64,000 bases of DNA. Source: Bacillota bacterium (GTDB lineage Bacteria > Bacillota > Clostridia > Christensenellales > JAEXRW01). The position numbers and the translations under genes were made by a program. Each line of letters starts with the position of its first letter. The stretch's first letter is position 1. A model generated the notes under the pieces. The model did not search any database. It saw nothing but the letters and a program-made list of their open reading frames with translations, and was not told the origin of the DNA. The stretch covers positions 124,001 through 188,000 of the forward strand of contig JAEXRW010000010.1 of the NCBI GenBank assembly GCA_023454175.1, in the 5' to 3' direction. Positions 54,451 to 62,057 of the stretch are shown in pieces.

Positions 54451-55236
54451 ATGCGTTCAGGGGGGTCGGAATTGGGGACATTGCTGGAAGCGGTACTTTT
54501 CAGTTCGCTGGCGGGGATGGCGGGCACGGGCCTGGGCGGGCTCATCAGCATCTGCTTGCGCAAGCCGGGGGAAAAGCTGCCTGCAGTCATGATGGGCTTT
54601 TCGGGCGGGCTGATGATGGCGGTATCGTGTCTGGACATGATCCCCGAGGCGGTGCGCGCGGCTGGAACGGCCTATGCCATCATCGGCATCCTTCTCGGCA
54701 TACTGGCGCTGATGGCGGCGCATTTGCTGCCGGGCGTGGGCAGCGGCAGGGGCAACGCGGACGTATCGCAGGGAAAGGGCGCACAGGCGGCCGCGCTGCT
54801 GCGGACGGGCGTACTCATCTCCATCGGGATCGCACTGCATGACCTGCCCGAGGGGATGGCCATCGGCGCGGGATTCAGCCTGCCGCATTACGGGGTATGG
54901 ATATCCATGCTGCTGATGCTCCACAATATCCCCGAGGGCGTGGCCATGGGCGTGCCGCTGGCGCTTTCAGGCGTTAAGAGGGCAAGGGTGGTCTTCTACT
55001 GCGTGATGGCGGGGACGCCCTCCATCCTGGGCGCTATCATCGGCCACCTGGTGGGAGAATTATCGAAATACTTCATCGGGATGAGCATCGGGTTTGCGGC
55101 GGGGGCGATGATCCTGGTGACGCTGCGCGACCTGATCCCCCAGTCCGTGAAACTGCGCAAGAGCATGGGCACCTGGCTGGGGATCGCGGCGGGGGCAGCG
55201 GCCGGGGCATGCATGGTGCTTTTCATACCGCACTGA
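54451..55236 (+). CDS. ZIP-family metal transporter
   Basis: 261 residues, eight TM helices. Metal sites on TM4 and TM5 are clear: ALHDLPEGMAIGAGF and LHNIPEGVAMGVPL (His-x-x-Pro-Glu-Gly). It probably moves Zn2+ or another divalent metal. In Bacillus the MntP gene (ywlD) occupies this slot in the cluster. Two tandem ~20-bp start regions precede it, giving ATG 54451 and TTG 54472 each a G-rich ribosome site. Confidence 0.88.
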   Translation: MRSGGSELGTLLEAVLFSSLAGMAGTGLGGLISICLRKPGEKLPAVMMGFSGGLMMAVSCLDMIPEAVRAAGTAYAIIGILLGILALMAAHLLPGVGSGRGNADVSQGKGAQAAALLRTGVLISIGIALHDLPEGMAIGAGFSLPHYGVWISMLLMLHNIPEGVAMGVPLALSGVKRARVVFYCVMAGTPSILGAIIGHLVGELSKYFIGMSIGFAAGAMILVTLRDLIPQSVKLRKSMGTWLGIAAGAAAGACMVLFIPH

Positions 55237-55257
55237 TTACAAATGAACAGGAGAACC

Positions 55258-56295
55258 ATGGAGACAAGTCTGATCCAACTGAACAGGGACAATTTCGAGG
55301 AAGCAATCCAAGAAGCAGCCGGTATACTCACGGGCGGCGGGCTGGTGGCTTTCCCGACCGAGACGGTATACGGGCTGGGCGCCGATGCATTGAACGAGGC
55401 CGCCGTGCGCAGCATATTCACCGCAAAGGGACGACCGGGAGACAACCCGCTCATCGTCCACGCGTCCACGATGCTGGATGCATTCCAAATGGCCAGGGAG
55501 ATCCCGGAATATGCACACGGCCTGGCGATGCAATACTGGCCGGGGCCGCTGACATTGGTGTTACGGAAAAACGGGACGGTGGGGGACGCCGTCACGGCCG
55601 GGCTGGATACCGTGGCCCTGCGGGTACCATCCCATCCGGTGGCGCTGGCGCTGATCCATGCAGCAGGCGTGCCCATCGCGGCGCCGAGCGCGAACGCATC
55701 CGGCAGCCCGAGCCCCACGCGGGCGGAACACGTCTACCATGACCTGAACGGGCGGATCCCGCTGATCCTGGACGGGGGGCCGTGCGAGGTGGGGCTGGAG
55801 TCCACGGTGTGTGACTGCACGCTGGACAGGCCGGTGATACTGAGGCCGGGGGCGGTCACGGCGGAGATGATCGAAAGGACTGTGGGGAGCGTATCCATCC
55901 ACAAGGCGGTGCTGGGGCAATACAAGGGGAAGGCGCCCTCTCCCGGGATGAAGCACCGGCATTACGCGCCGAAGGCGAGGCTGACGCTCGTAACCGGGCC
56001 GTATGCCGCGGCGAAGATATGCCAGCTGTACGACGAGAGCGCGGGCAGGGGCATCCCAACGGCCATCCTCGGAACCATCGAGAACAACCCGGCGTACGGG
56101 GACAGGCGGAAGGTGCTGCTGGGGAGCCGGGAGAACGAACGGGAATGCGCGAGGCACTTCTTTTCCGCGCTTCGCCAGATGGACGAGGGCGGGGTGGAAC
56201 GGATCTTTGCAGAGGGGTTCTCGAAAGAGGGCATGGGATTGGCGCTGATGAACAGGGCCATAAGAGCGGCCGAATACGACATTATAGAGACATAA
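55258..56295 (+). CDS. ywlC: L-threonylcarbamoyladenylate synthase (Sua5/YwlC)
   Basis: Makes threonylcarbamoyl-AMP from Thr, bicarbonate and ATP for tRNA t6A37. 345 residues: an N-terminal YrdC domain (GGLVAFPTETVYGLGADA, KGRPGDNPLIVH, APSANASGSPSPT) and a C-terminal Sua5 domain (~210-345), the long form. ATG 55258 follows AGGAGAACC; an ATG at 55243 is upstream. It is next to ywlE as in Bacillus. Confidence 0.95.
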   Translation: METSLIQLNRDNFEEAIQEAAGILTGGGLVAFPTETVYGLGADALNEAAVRSIFTAKGRPGDNPLIVHASTMLDAFQMAREIPEYAHGLAMQYWPGPLTLVLRKNGTVGDAVTAGLDTVALRVPSHPVALALIHAAGVPIAAPSANASGSPSPTRAEHVYHDLNGRIPLILDGGPCEVGLESTVCDCTLDRPVILRPGAVTAEMIERTVGSVSIHKAVLGQYKGKAPSPGMKHRHYAPKARLTLVTGPYAAAKICQLYDESAGRGIPTAILGTIENNPAYGDRRKVLLGSRENERECARHFFSALRQMDEGGVERIFAEGFSKEGMGLALMNRAIRAAEYDIIET

Positions 56296-56357
56296 TGGCT
56301 GTTTTAACGCAATTATATGGGTTATTGGTTACGTAGCATAAAGGGGTGAGCGGTCCA

Positions 56358-56804
56358 ATGGAGATCCTATTTGTATGCACGGGGAATACGTGCAGGAGCC
56401 CGATGGCGGAGCATATCGCACTGAAACTCAGCGGGGGCGTCATTACAGCCTCCTCGGCCGGATTATATGCCTACGACAGGGACGGGATATCCCAGGCGGC
56501 GCGGGAAGTGCTGCAGCTGGATTACGGGATCGACGCGGGGGGGCACAGGGCGAGGCAATTAACGGGGGAGATGGCAGCCCGGGCGGACCGGGTGCTGACC
56601 ATGACGCGGGGGCACAGGGACTCCCTGCTGGCACGCTACCCGCAGCTCCAGGGGAAGATAATGACCCTGAAGGAGGCGGCGGGGATGGAGGGGGACATCT
56701 GCGACCCGTACGGGGGAAGTGTGGAGACGTACCGGGAGGCGGCGAGGGAGATCGAGCAGGCTATACGGTCGATCCTGGAGCAGATGAAAGGCGAAGAGAA
56801 GTAA
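56358..56804 (+). CDS. ywlE: Low-molecular-weight protein phosphatase (YwlE-like, arginine/tyrosine)
   Basis: 148 residues with the P-loop VCTGNTCRSPMAEH and the general-acid DPYGGSVETYREA. In YwlE the residue after the second Cys-loop Gly is Thr (GNTCRS), which favours phospho-arginine, and that Thr is present. It would reverse McsB protein-arginine phosphorylation. ATG 56358 follows AAGGGGTGAG. A terminator follows directly. Confidence 0.9.
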   Translation: MEILFVCTGNTCRSPMAEHIALKLSGGVITASSAGLYAYDRDGISQAAREVLQLDYGIDAGGHRARQLTGEMAARADRVLTMTRGHRDSLLARYPQLQGKIMTLKEAAGMEGDICDPYGGSVETYREAAREIEQAIRSILEQMKGEEK

Positions 56805-56816
56805 GACAAAAACAAC

Positions 56817-56837
56817 AGGCCGGAAGGGCCTTTTTTT
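56817..56837 (+). terminator. Intrinsic terminator after ywlE
   Basis: AGGCC-GGAAG-GGCCT followed by TTTTTT. Confidence 0.85.
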
Positions 56838-56880
56838 ATTGCTCTGAGGAGGGAGGTAATCTGGCACGGTGCCAGGGAGA

Positions 56881-57420
56881 GGGGATAACCCGGCACGATA
56901 CCGGGGGGAAGGAACAGTACAAAAGAGACAGAATGATGCAAAATAAAAAACGGAGGGCAAGATGGCCGCCGAAGCTGCCGGAAAACGGAAAGAAAGCCTC
57001 CAGCCGGGCGGGAAAAGCACCCAAACAGGGGGGCAAAAGCACGGAAAAACAGGGATAAAACCAGAAAAACAGCAGGAAATGAACAGGAAACGATACCCCA
57101 CGAAAAGCAAAACATGCCACAGGACTGCAAAGGACAGGCCAAGACACTGCCACGGGGAGGGAAAAACAGCAATGCCCGATGCAGGAACTGAACAAACTGA
57201 CTGGAGAAGGCTGGGAGAGCACGAAAGAACCGGGGAAGCCGGGAGAGAACTGACATAAACACGAAAGAAAAGTAATACCCGACAGAGGAACGGGACAAAA
57301 CTGAAAGGGAGAAAGTCAGGGAGCACAGAAAGGACGCAACAAGCCCCGAGCGGAGGTATAAACGGAAGGAAAAGGAACGGGATGGAGGAAGAGGGGGAGA
57401 AAGCAGGAATGGGAAATTTG
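56881..57420. other. Thymine-depleted tract
   Basis: By my count only 34 of 540 bases on the plus strand are T (about 6%), with A and G dominant. Normal composition returns on both sides. A 98-codon frame (56962-57258) has a CGGAGGG ribosome site but encodes only a Lys/Arg/Glu/Gln-rich low-complexity chain, so coding is doubtful. Two small hairpins (CTGGCAC / GTGCCAG near 56861) sit at the left end. Confidence 0.7.
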
Positions 57421-57702
57421 AAGAGAGAACAACCTTAACTATAGCTAAATAAAGGTGCTTACCAACAATGGAGAATTATGTAATAATGTATGATATTACA
57501 ACACAAAATCGTAGAGGGGTTCCATATGACAACATGATCTATGCTGAACTGGTAAAGATCTATGACAATGCTGCGGTATTCCTCCTTCAGCTGCATGCAA
57601 CCCTACGGGTTGATCGGATGACAGTTCATTTAGAGGTAATTATAAAACGATAGACTGAGAGGTCAAAAGAAGGATTCTCTCCCCCTGTCACCTACGGTGA
57701 CA

Positions 57703-57799
57703 GCCCCACTCGTAAACGTGCGCGTCTGATGGGGCCAGGGAATGGCTAGCTTCCTGACAGCAGTAGCCCCACTCGTAACGTGCGCGTCTGACGGGGCCA
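57703..57799 (+). repeat. Hairpin repeats A and B
   Basis: Two direct copies (57703-57737, 57766-57799) of GCCCCACTCGT-AAACGTGCGCG-TCTGATGGGGCC, 63 bp apart. The ends pair (GCCCCA / TGGGGC). The preceding GTCACC-TAC-GGTGAC is a second small hairpin. Confidence 0.85.
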
Positions 57800-57855
57800 T
57801 GATCTCCAAGCTACAAGCTATCCTACAGGCGTCATGCCCGGAAGGAGTGAAATTT

Positions 57856-58242
57856 GTGTCTTTGAACTATAATGAGGATTTGATCCAATGCGCAAAGAAG
57901 CTAAGGAAGAACCAAACCCCTCAAGAAAACAAGCTATGGCATGAATTTCTGGTAAGGTATCCTATAAGATTCCAAAGGCAAAAGGTCATTGACAATTTTA
58001 TTGCGGATCTTTATTGCGCCAAGGCCCGGTTAGTAATCGAACTGGACGGTGGAGGTCATTATACACAAGAAAAGATCAAGTATGACGAAAAGCGTACAGC
58101 CATATTCAAGAAAATTGGCATCAAAGTACTCCGGTTCACAAATACGGAAGTTGAGCGGAATTTCAGGGGTGTATGCGAAACGATAGATCGAGAGGTCAGA
58201 AGCAGGGATTCCCTCCCCCAAGCCAGAAAGCGGCCTACTTGA
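57856..58242 (+). CDS. DUF559 endonuclease-like protein, copy 1
   Basis: 128 residues of the Vsr-like PD-(D/E)XK group DUF559: KLRKNQTPQENKLWHEFL, FQRQKVIDNFIADLYC (Asp), ARLVIELDGGGHY (Glu-x-Asp), VLRFTNTEVERNF. The likely start is GTG 57856, 8 bases after GGAG; the frame is open upstream into repeat sequence. The C-terminal tail (REVRSRDSLPQARKRPT) is coded by the repeat unit found many times in the array. 88% identical to copy 2 (15 differences in 128). It may nick or process DNA at the palindromes; unproven. Confidence 0.8.
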   Translation: MSLNYNEDLIQCAKKLRKNQTPQENKLWHEFLVRYPIRFQRQKVIDNFIADLYCAKARLVIELDGGGHYTQEKIKYDEKRTAIFKKIGIKVLRFTNTEVERNFRGVCETIDREVRSRDSLPQARKRPT

Positions 58243-58434
58243 AGGTCTCTTGGGCGACAGTTTACCCAAGGGCGTTTATAAAACGATAGACCGAGAGATC
58301 ATAAGAAGGATTCCCTCACAAGCCACATGCAACCCTATGGATTGGTTGGATGACAGTACATTTGAGGTATTTATAAAACGATAGACCAAGAGGTCAAAAG
58401 AAGGTATTCCCTCCCCCAGTCACCTACGGCGACA

Positions 58435-58533
58435 GCCCCACTCGTAAACGTGCGCGTCTGAGGGGGCCAGGGAATGTCTCAGCTTCCTGACAGCGGTAGC
58501 CCTTCTCGTAAACGTGCGCGTCAAATGGGGCCA
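58435..58533 (+). repeat. Hairpin repeats C and D
   Basis: Copies at 58435-58469 and 58499-58533, 64 bp apart, joined by the same linker (GGGAATGTCTCAGCTTCCTG) as in the other pairs. Confidence 0.85.
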
Positions 58534-58685
58534 AGGAGTTGAAATGCAACTATAAGCCGCATGCAACCCTACGGATTGATTAGATGACAGCATACTCAGG
58601 GTTTTTATAATAAGATAGACCAAGAGGTCAGAAGAAGGGATTCCCTCACAAGCCACATGCAACCCTATGGGTTGCTTGGGTGACA

Positions 58686-58793
58686 GCCCCACTCGTAAAC
58701 GTGCGCGTCTGATGGGGCCAAGAAAATGAGGACCCTCGTAATATCCAATCGTGGGCAAACTCACTCGTGAACGTGCGTGTCTGATGGGGCCAA
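58686..58793 (+). repeat. Hairpin repeats E and F
   Basis: Copy E 58686-58720 is canonical. Copy F (~58762-58793) is degenerate (CACTCGTGAACGTGCGTGTC) and has lost the left arm. Confidence 0.8.
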
Positions 58794-58838
58794 GACGGCA
58801 ATATTCATCCCGGCGTACTGAAGGAAGGAGTGAAATAT

Positions 58839-59225
58839 TTGTCTTTAAAATATAATGTCGAATTAATCCAATACGCAAAAAAGTTGCGGAAGAACCAAAC
58901 CCCTCAAGAAATTAAGCTATGGCATGAATTTCTTGTAAGCTGTCCTACAAGATTTCAACGACAGAAGGTCATAGACAATTTTATTGCTGATTTTTATTGT
59001 GCCAAAGCCCGGTTAGTAATCGAACTGGACGGCGGAGGTCATTATACACAAGAGAAGATCGAGTATGATAAAAAGCGTACAGCCATATTCATGAAACTTG
59101 GTATCAAAGTACTCAGATTCACAAATACGGAAATTGAGCGGAATTTTGCAGGTGTTTGCGAAACGATAGATCGAGAGGTCAGAAGCAGGGATTCCCTCCC
59201 TCAAGCCAGAAAGCGGCCTACTTGA
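58839..59225 (+). CDS. DUF559 endonuclease-like protein, copy 2
   Basis: 128 residues with the same motifs as copy 1: FIADFYCAKARLVIELDGGGH holds the catalytic Asp and Glu-x-Asp. The likely start is TTG 58839, matching the copy 1 start, 8 bases after GGAG. The catalytic residues are kept in both copies and most differences are conservative or outside the core, suggesting both remain under selection. It is followed by the same tail, including a CTTGGGC / ACCCAAG hairpin. Confidence 0.8.
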   Translation: MSLKYNVELIQYAKKLRKNQTPQEIKLWHEFLVSCPTRFQRQKVIDNFIADFYCAKARLVIELDGGGHYTQEKIEYDKKRTAIFMKLGIKVLRFTNTEIERNFAGVCETIDREVRSRDSLPQARKRPT

Positions 59226-59418
59226 AGGTCTCTTGGGCGACAGTTTACCCAAGGACGTTTATAAAACGATAGACTGAGAGATCATAAGAAGGATTCCATC
59301 CCAAGCCACATGCAACCCTATGGATTGGTTGGATGACAGTACATTTAGAGGTATTTATAAAACGATAGACCAAGAGGTCAAAAGAAGTTATTCCCTCCCC
59401 CAGTCACCTACGGTGACA

Positions 59419-59567
59419 GCCCCCTCGTCTGAGGGGGCCAGGGAATGGCTCGGCTTCCTGACAGCGGTAGCCCCACTCGTAAACGTGCGCGTCTTGTGGG
59501 GCCAGGGAATGGCTCAGCTTCCGACAGTGGTAGCCCTACTCGTAAGCGTGCGCGACTGATGGGGCCA
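59419..59567 (+). repeat. Hairpin repeats G, H and I
   Basis: G (59419-59440) is shortened to GCCCCCTC-GTCT-GAGGGGGC, a perfect 8-bp hairpin; H is 59470-59504; I is 59533-59567. H to I spacing is 63 bp. Confidence 0.85.
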
Positions 59568-59667
59568 ATCAAGCAGAATACCTTATGCAACTTCTTTCAA
59601 AAAATAAGCTATGGTTTACCGAAGGACAAACATGCATTGTAAAATCAGCTGCTAAAACAATCCACAG

Positions 59668-59696
59668 TTGTATTTGGCGGCTTATTTCTTTATAAT
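59668..59696 (+). promoter_or_regulatory. rpiB promoter
   Basis: TTGTAT (59668-59673), 17-bp spacer, TATAAT (59691-59696). It restores transcription of rpiB-upp downstream of the array. Confidence 0.75.
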
Positions 59697-59746
59697 TAAT
59701 TGACGATATTCCAATGCTATTATGGAAAAAAGACGGGAGGGATAGC

Positions 59747-60205
59747 ATGATAGCGATCGGAAGCGACCACGGCGGTTTTGAACTGAAAGATTTCATCATG
59801 GAATACCTCAAGGACAACGGGTACGAGTACCATGACTTCGGGTGCTATTCGCCGGACAGCGTGGATTACCCCGATGTGGCGCTGCCCGTGGCCCAGAGCG
59901 TGGCAAACGGCGAATATGAATTTGGCATCCTCATCTGCGGGACAGGCCTCGGTATGAGCTATGTGGCCAACAAGGTGCCGGGGATACGCGCCGCGCTGTG
60001 CTCGGACGGTTACACCGCGCGCATGGCGAGGGAGCACAACGACGCCAACATATTGGTCCTGGGCGGCCGGGTGGTGGGCGTGGGGCTGGCGCTGGACATC
60101 GCCGACATCTTCCTCAAGAGCAAGTTCTCCTCGGGAAGACACAAACTGAGAATCGATAAAATCGATAAAATCGAAAAATTGTATTGCAGGGCGGAGGATC
60201 AATGA
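59747..60205 (+). CDS. rpiB: Ribose-5-phosphate isomerase B
   Basis: Interconverts ribose-5-P and ribulose-5-P. 152 residues with IGSDHGGFELK, the catalytic Cys/Thr region GILICGTGLGMSYVANK and the conserved LGGRVVG. The C-terminus (LRIDKIDKIEKLYC) is slightly extended. ATG 59747 follows GGGAGG. upp starts 2 bases after its stop. Confidence 0.95.
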   Translation: MIAIGSDHGGFELKDFIMEYLKDNGYEYHDFGCYSPDSVDYPDVALPVAQSVANGEYEFGILICGTGLGMSYVANKVPGIRAALCSDGYTARMAREHNDANILVLGGRVVGVGLALDIADIFLKSKFSSGRHKLRIDKIDKIEKLYCRAEDQ

Positions 60206-60206
60206 C

Positions 60207-60836
60207 ATGGGCAGACTGGTAGTGGTGGACCATCCCTTACTCCAACATAAAATCTCACTGCTTCGCGACAAGCGGACGGGGCAGAAGGAATTCCGCGAAC
60301 TCGTTGCCGAGATCGCGATGCTGATGGCCTACGAGGTCACACGGGATTTACCCCTGAAAGAGGTCGAGGTGGAAACGCCCATTTGCGTGGCGAAGACCAA
60401 GGTGATCTCGGGCAAGAAGCTGGGGCTGGTGCCCATATTACGCGCAGGGCTGGGCATGGTGGAAGGCATATTGCGCCTGGTGCCGGCTGCGCCGGTGGGG
60501 CATGTGGGACTGTACCGCGACCCCAAGACGCTGGCACCGGTGGAATATTACTGCAAACTGCCGACGGACGCACAGGAACGGGACATCATCGTATTGGACC
60601 CGATGCTGGCGACGGGCGGGAGCGCGGTGGCGGCCGTCACACTTCTCAAGCAGAAGGGCGTGCAGAATATCAAGCTCGTGTGCCTGATCGCGGCGCCCGA
60701 GGGGATCGCGGCTGTGCAGAAGGCCCACCCCGACATCGACCTTTTCGTGGCGTCGGTGGACGAGAAGCTGGACTACAAGGGCTACATCGTGCCGGGGCTG
60801 GGAGACGCGGGGGACAGGCTTTTCGGGACGAAATAG
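60207..60836 (+). CDS. upp: Uracil phosphoribosyltransferase
   Basis: Salvages uracil to UMP with PRPP. 209 residues with VPILRAGLGMVEGIL, the PRPP loop LDPMLATGGSAVAAV and the C-terminal uracil-binding GYIVPGLGDAGDRLFGTK. GCGGAGG lies upstream; probably cotranscribed with rpiB. A short-repeat cluster starts right after the stop. Confidence 0.97.
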   Translation: MGRLVVVDHPLLQHKISLLRDKRTGQKEFRELVAEIAMLMAYEVTRDLPLKEVEVETPICVAKTKVISGKKLGLVPILRAGLGMVEGILRLVPAAPVGHVGLYRDPKTLAPVEYYCKLPTDAQERDIIVLDPMLATGGSAVAAVTLLKQKGVQNIKLVCLIAAPEGIAAVQKAHPDIDLFVASVDEKLDYKGYIVPGLGDAGDRLFGTK

Positions 60837-60838
60837 CC

Positions 60839-61100
60839 CAATTGAGAATTGAAAATGGAGAATTGAGAATTAACCTGCGGGGGACAATCCCGACGCGGGG
60901 GACAATCCCGACGCGGGGGACAATGTATAATTTATAATGTATAATGTATAATTGTGGAATGCCCTGCGGGCATGGATCATATGGCCCTGCGGGGGGAAAC
61001 CCTGCGGGGGCTCATTAGTTAAGAGTTAAGAATTGCGGAATGCCCTGCGGGCATGAATTAGATGGCCCTGCGGGGGAAATGGTTGATTCATTCGGCGGAA
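60839..61100. repeat. Composite short-repeat cluster after upp
   Basis: In order: AATTGAGAATTG units, a 31-bp stretch identical to 61773-61803; GCGGGGGACAATCCCGAC tandem copies; TATAATGTATAATG tandem copies; and two copies of GAATGCCCTGCGGGCATG, each followed by ATGGCCCTGCGGGG. No gene. Confidence 0.75.
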
Positions 61101-61162
61101 GAATCAACCGTTGATTATTACCATACACATAGGAAAAGACGCCTGTAAATGAGGTGGAAGAA

Positions 61163-61774
61163 ATGAAAGAGGAATTTGAACAACTGGGAAGGGACATCGA
61201 GGAGCTTTTCAAAAAGGTGGGGAAGGAAGCCGGGGAGGCCGCAAGGGAATTCAAAGAAGGTGCGGACAGGTTTTTTACCCGGGAAGGCAAGGACGTCAAG
61301 GAGCGGCTCGACGTCATCAATGACCGGATGAAGGCGCAGGCGCGGGAGCTGGGCGCGCACATCAAGCAGATGGCCAATGACGAGGAGAAGAAGAAGGCTT
61401 TCAAGGAGGGGGCGGAGAAGATCGCCGAATCCATCAAGGTCTTCGGCGCGGAAGTGCTCTTTTGGCCCGACGACCATTACAAGGACCTGATGCTTCAGCT
61501 GATCCTGAAGCACGCGCCTATTGGCGACGAGGAGCTGCTCATTTGCAAGCGGGATGAGAAGCGCATCGACGAAGCCTTCATCGCCAAAGCGAATGCGGAA
61601 CTCGTGAAAGCCGGGAAGAAGGGCGAACTCACGCTCTCCAAGGAACGGGCGGACATCAGCGGCGGGTTCATCCTGCGCGGGAAAGAGGGCATCGAGACGA
61701 ACTGCTCGCTGGACACGATGTTTGCGCAAATGGGGAAGAACATCGAGAACGAGTTCAAGAAGGCGTTTTCGTAA
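61163..61774 (+). CDS. Orphan V-ATPase subunit E-like protein
   Basis: 203 residues. The N-terminal ~95 residues form a charged coiled coil (FEQLGRDIEELFKKVGKEAG). The C-terminal half, ADISGGFILRGKEGIETNCSLD and NIENEFKKAF with preceding GDEELLICKRDEKRID, matches the globular end of V/A-type ATP synthase subunit E (peripheral stalk). No other ATPase gene is near, and the N-terminal half is unlike the usual E helix. It may be a repurposed stalk-like scaffold. ATG 61163 follows GAGGTGG. Confidence 0.6.
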   Translation: MKEEFEQLGRDIEELFKKVGKEAGEAAREFKEGADRFFTREGKDVKERLDVINDRMKAQARELGAHIKQMANDEEKKKAFKEGAEKIAESIKVFGAEVLFWPDDHYKDLMLQLILKHAPIGDEELLICKRDEKRIDEAFIAKANAELVKAGKKGELTLSKERADISGGFILRGKEGIETNCSLDTMFAQMGKNIENEFKKAFS

Positions 61775-61860
61775 TTGAGAATTGAAAATGGAGAATTGAG
61801 AATTAATCCTGCGGGGGTTCAACTAGTTGACAGTTGGAGAGTTGACAGTGGACAGTTACC
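61773..61860. repeat. Composite short-repeat cluster
   Basis: A copy of the 31-bp AATTGAGAATTG-type stretch, then TCCTGCGGGGG, then GTTGACAGTTG-type units. Confidence 0.7.
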
Positions 61861-61879
61861 CTTGGGGATAAACCCCTCA

Positions 61880-61937
61880 GGCGTCTTACGACGCCAGCTC
61901 ACCCTATAACGTGTGCGATGCACCCGTCTGGGAGCCA
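61880..61937 (+). repeat. Diverged relative of the array hairpin repeat
   Basis: GGCGTC-TTAC-GACGCC hairpin, AGCTCACCC, ACGTGTGCG, GTCTGGGAGCCA. The order and spacing equal those of the array repeat with compensating base changes in both stems. Confidence 0.55.
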
Positions 61938-62007
61938 TGCGCAGGAAAAACCCGGCGAGGGTAAGACATTGAATACTGATGATAGCTGCTTCAGGGGCAG
62001 CGGGGAG

Positions 62008-62040
62008 AAAGCAGCCGGAAAAAGGCTGCTTTTGGTTTTA
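62008..62040 (+). terminator. Hairpin with T-rich tail upstream of queG
   Basis: AAAGCAGCC / GGCTGCTTT, then TGGTTTT. It ends 18 bases before the queG start. GCTGC ... GCAGC upstream could compete with it. Confidence 0.6.
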
Positions 62041-62057
62041 CCGGGGGAGGGAACGAT

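Larger units (their letters stand above)
57595..59567 (+). mobile_element. DUF559 nuclease genes in a palindromic repeat array
   Basis: A block of about 730 bp (nuclease gene, tail, paired hairpin repeats) occurs twice with a period of 983 bp (57835-58560 and 58818-59567). The array is built from three motifs. The first is a ~35-bp hairpin repeat, nine copies. The second is a unit beginning ATGCAACCCTA (about 57595, 58325, 58560, 58656, 59307). The third is a unit like the nuclease gene 3' end, containing CGATAGA and AGAGGTC (about 57644, 58178, 58279, 58375, 58610, 59161, 59262, 59358). It splits the otherwise conserved ywlE-rpiB junction. Mobility is inferred. Confidence 0.65.

Noticed and set aside
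56962..57258. 98-codon frame with good ribosome site in the T-poor tract
   Set aside because: Low-complexity Lys/Glu/Gln/Arg composition follows directly from the base bias; no domain. Mentioned with the tract, not called as a gene.
56559..57326. 255-codon minus-strand frame rich in Phe/Ser/Cys/Pro
   Set aside because: It is a by-product of the T-poor plus strand (few A on the complement, so few stops), overlaps ywlE antisense and has no ribosome site.
57468..57653. 61-codon frame before the DUF559 array
   Set aside because: Its second half is repeat-unit sequence also found in non-coding copies; no ribosome site.
57703..59567. CRISPR-like spacing of ~35-bp repeats
   Set aside because: The sequences between repeats are themselves repeated and nearly identical, copies come in pairs, and no cas gene is present.
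60920..60955. TATAAT ladder as a real promoter
   Set aside because: It is a tandem simple repeat without a -35 box and not placed next to a gene start.
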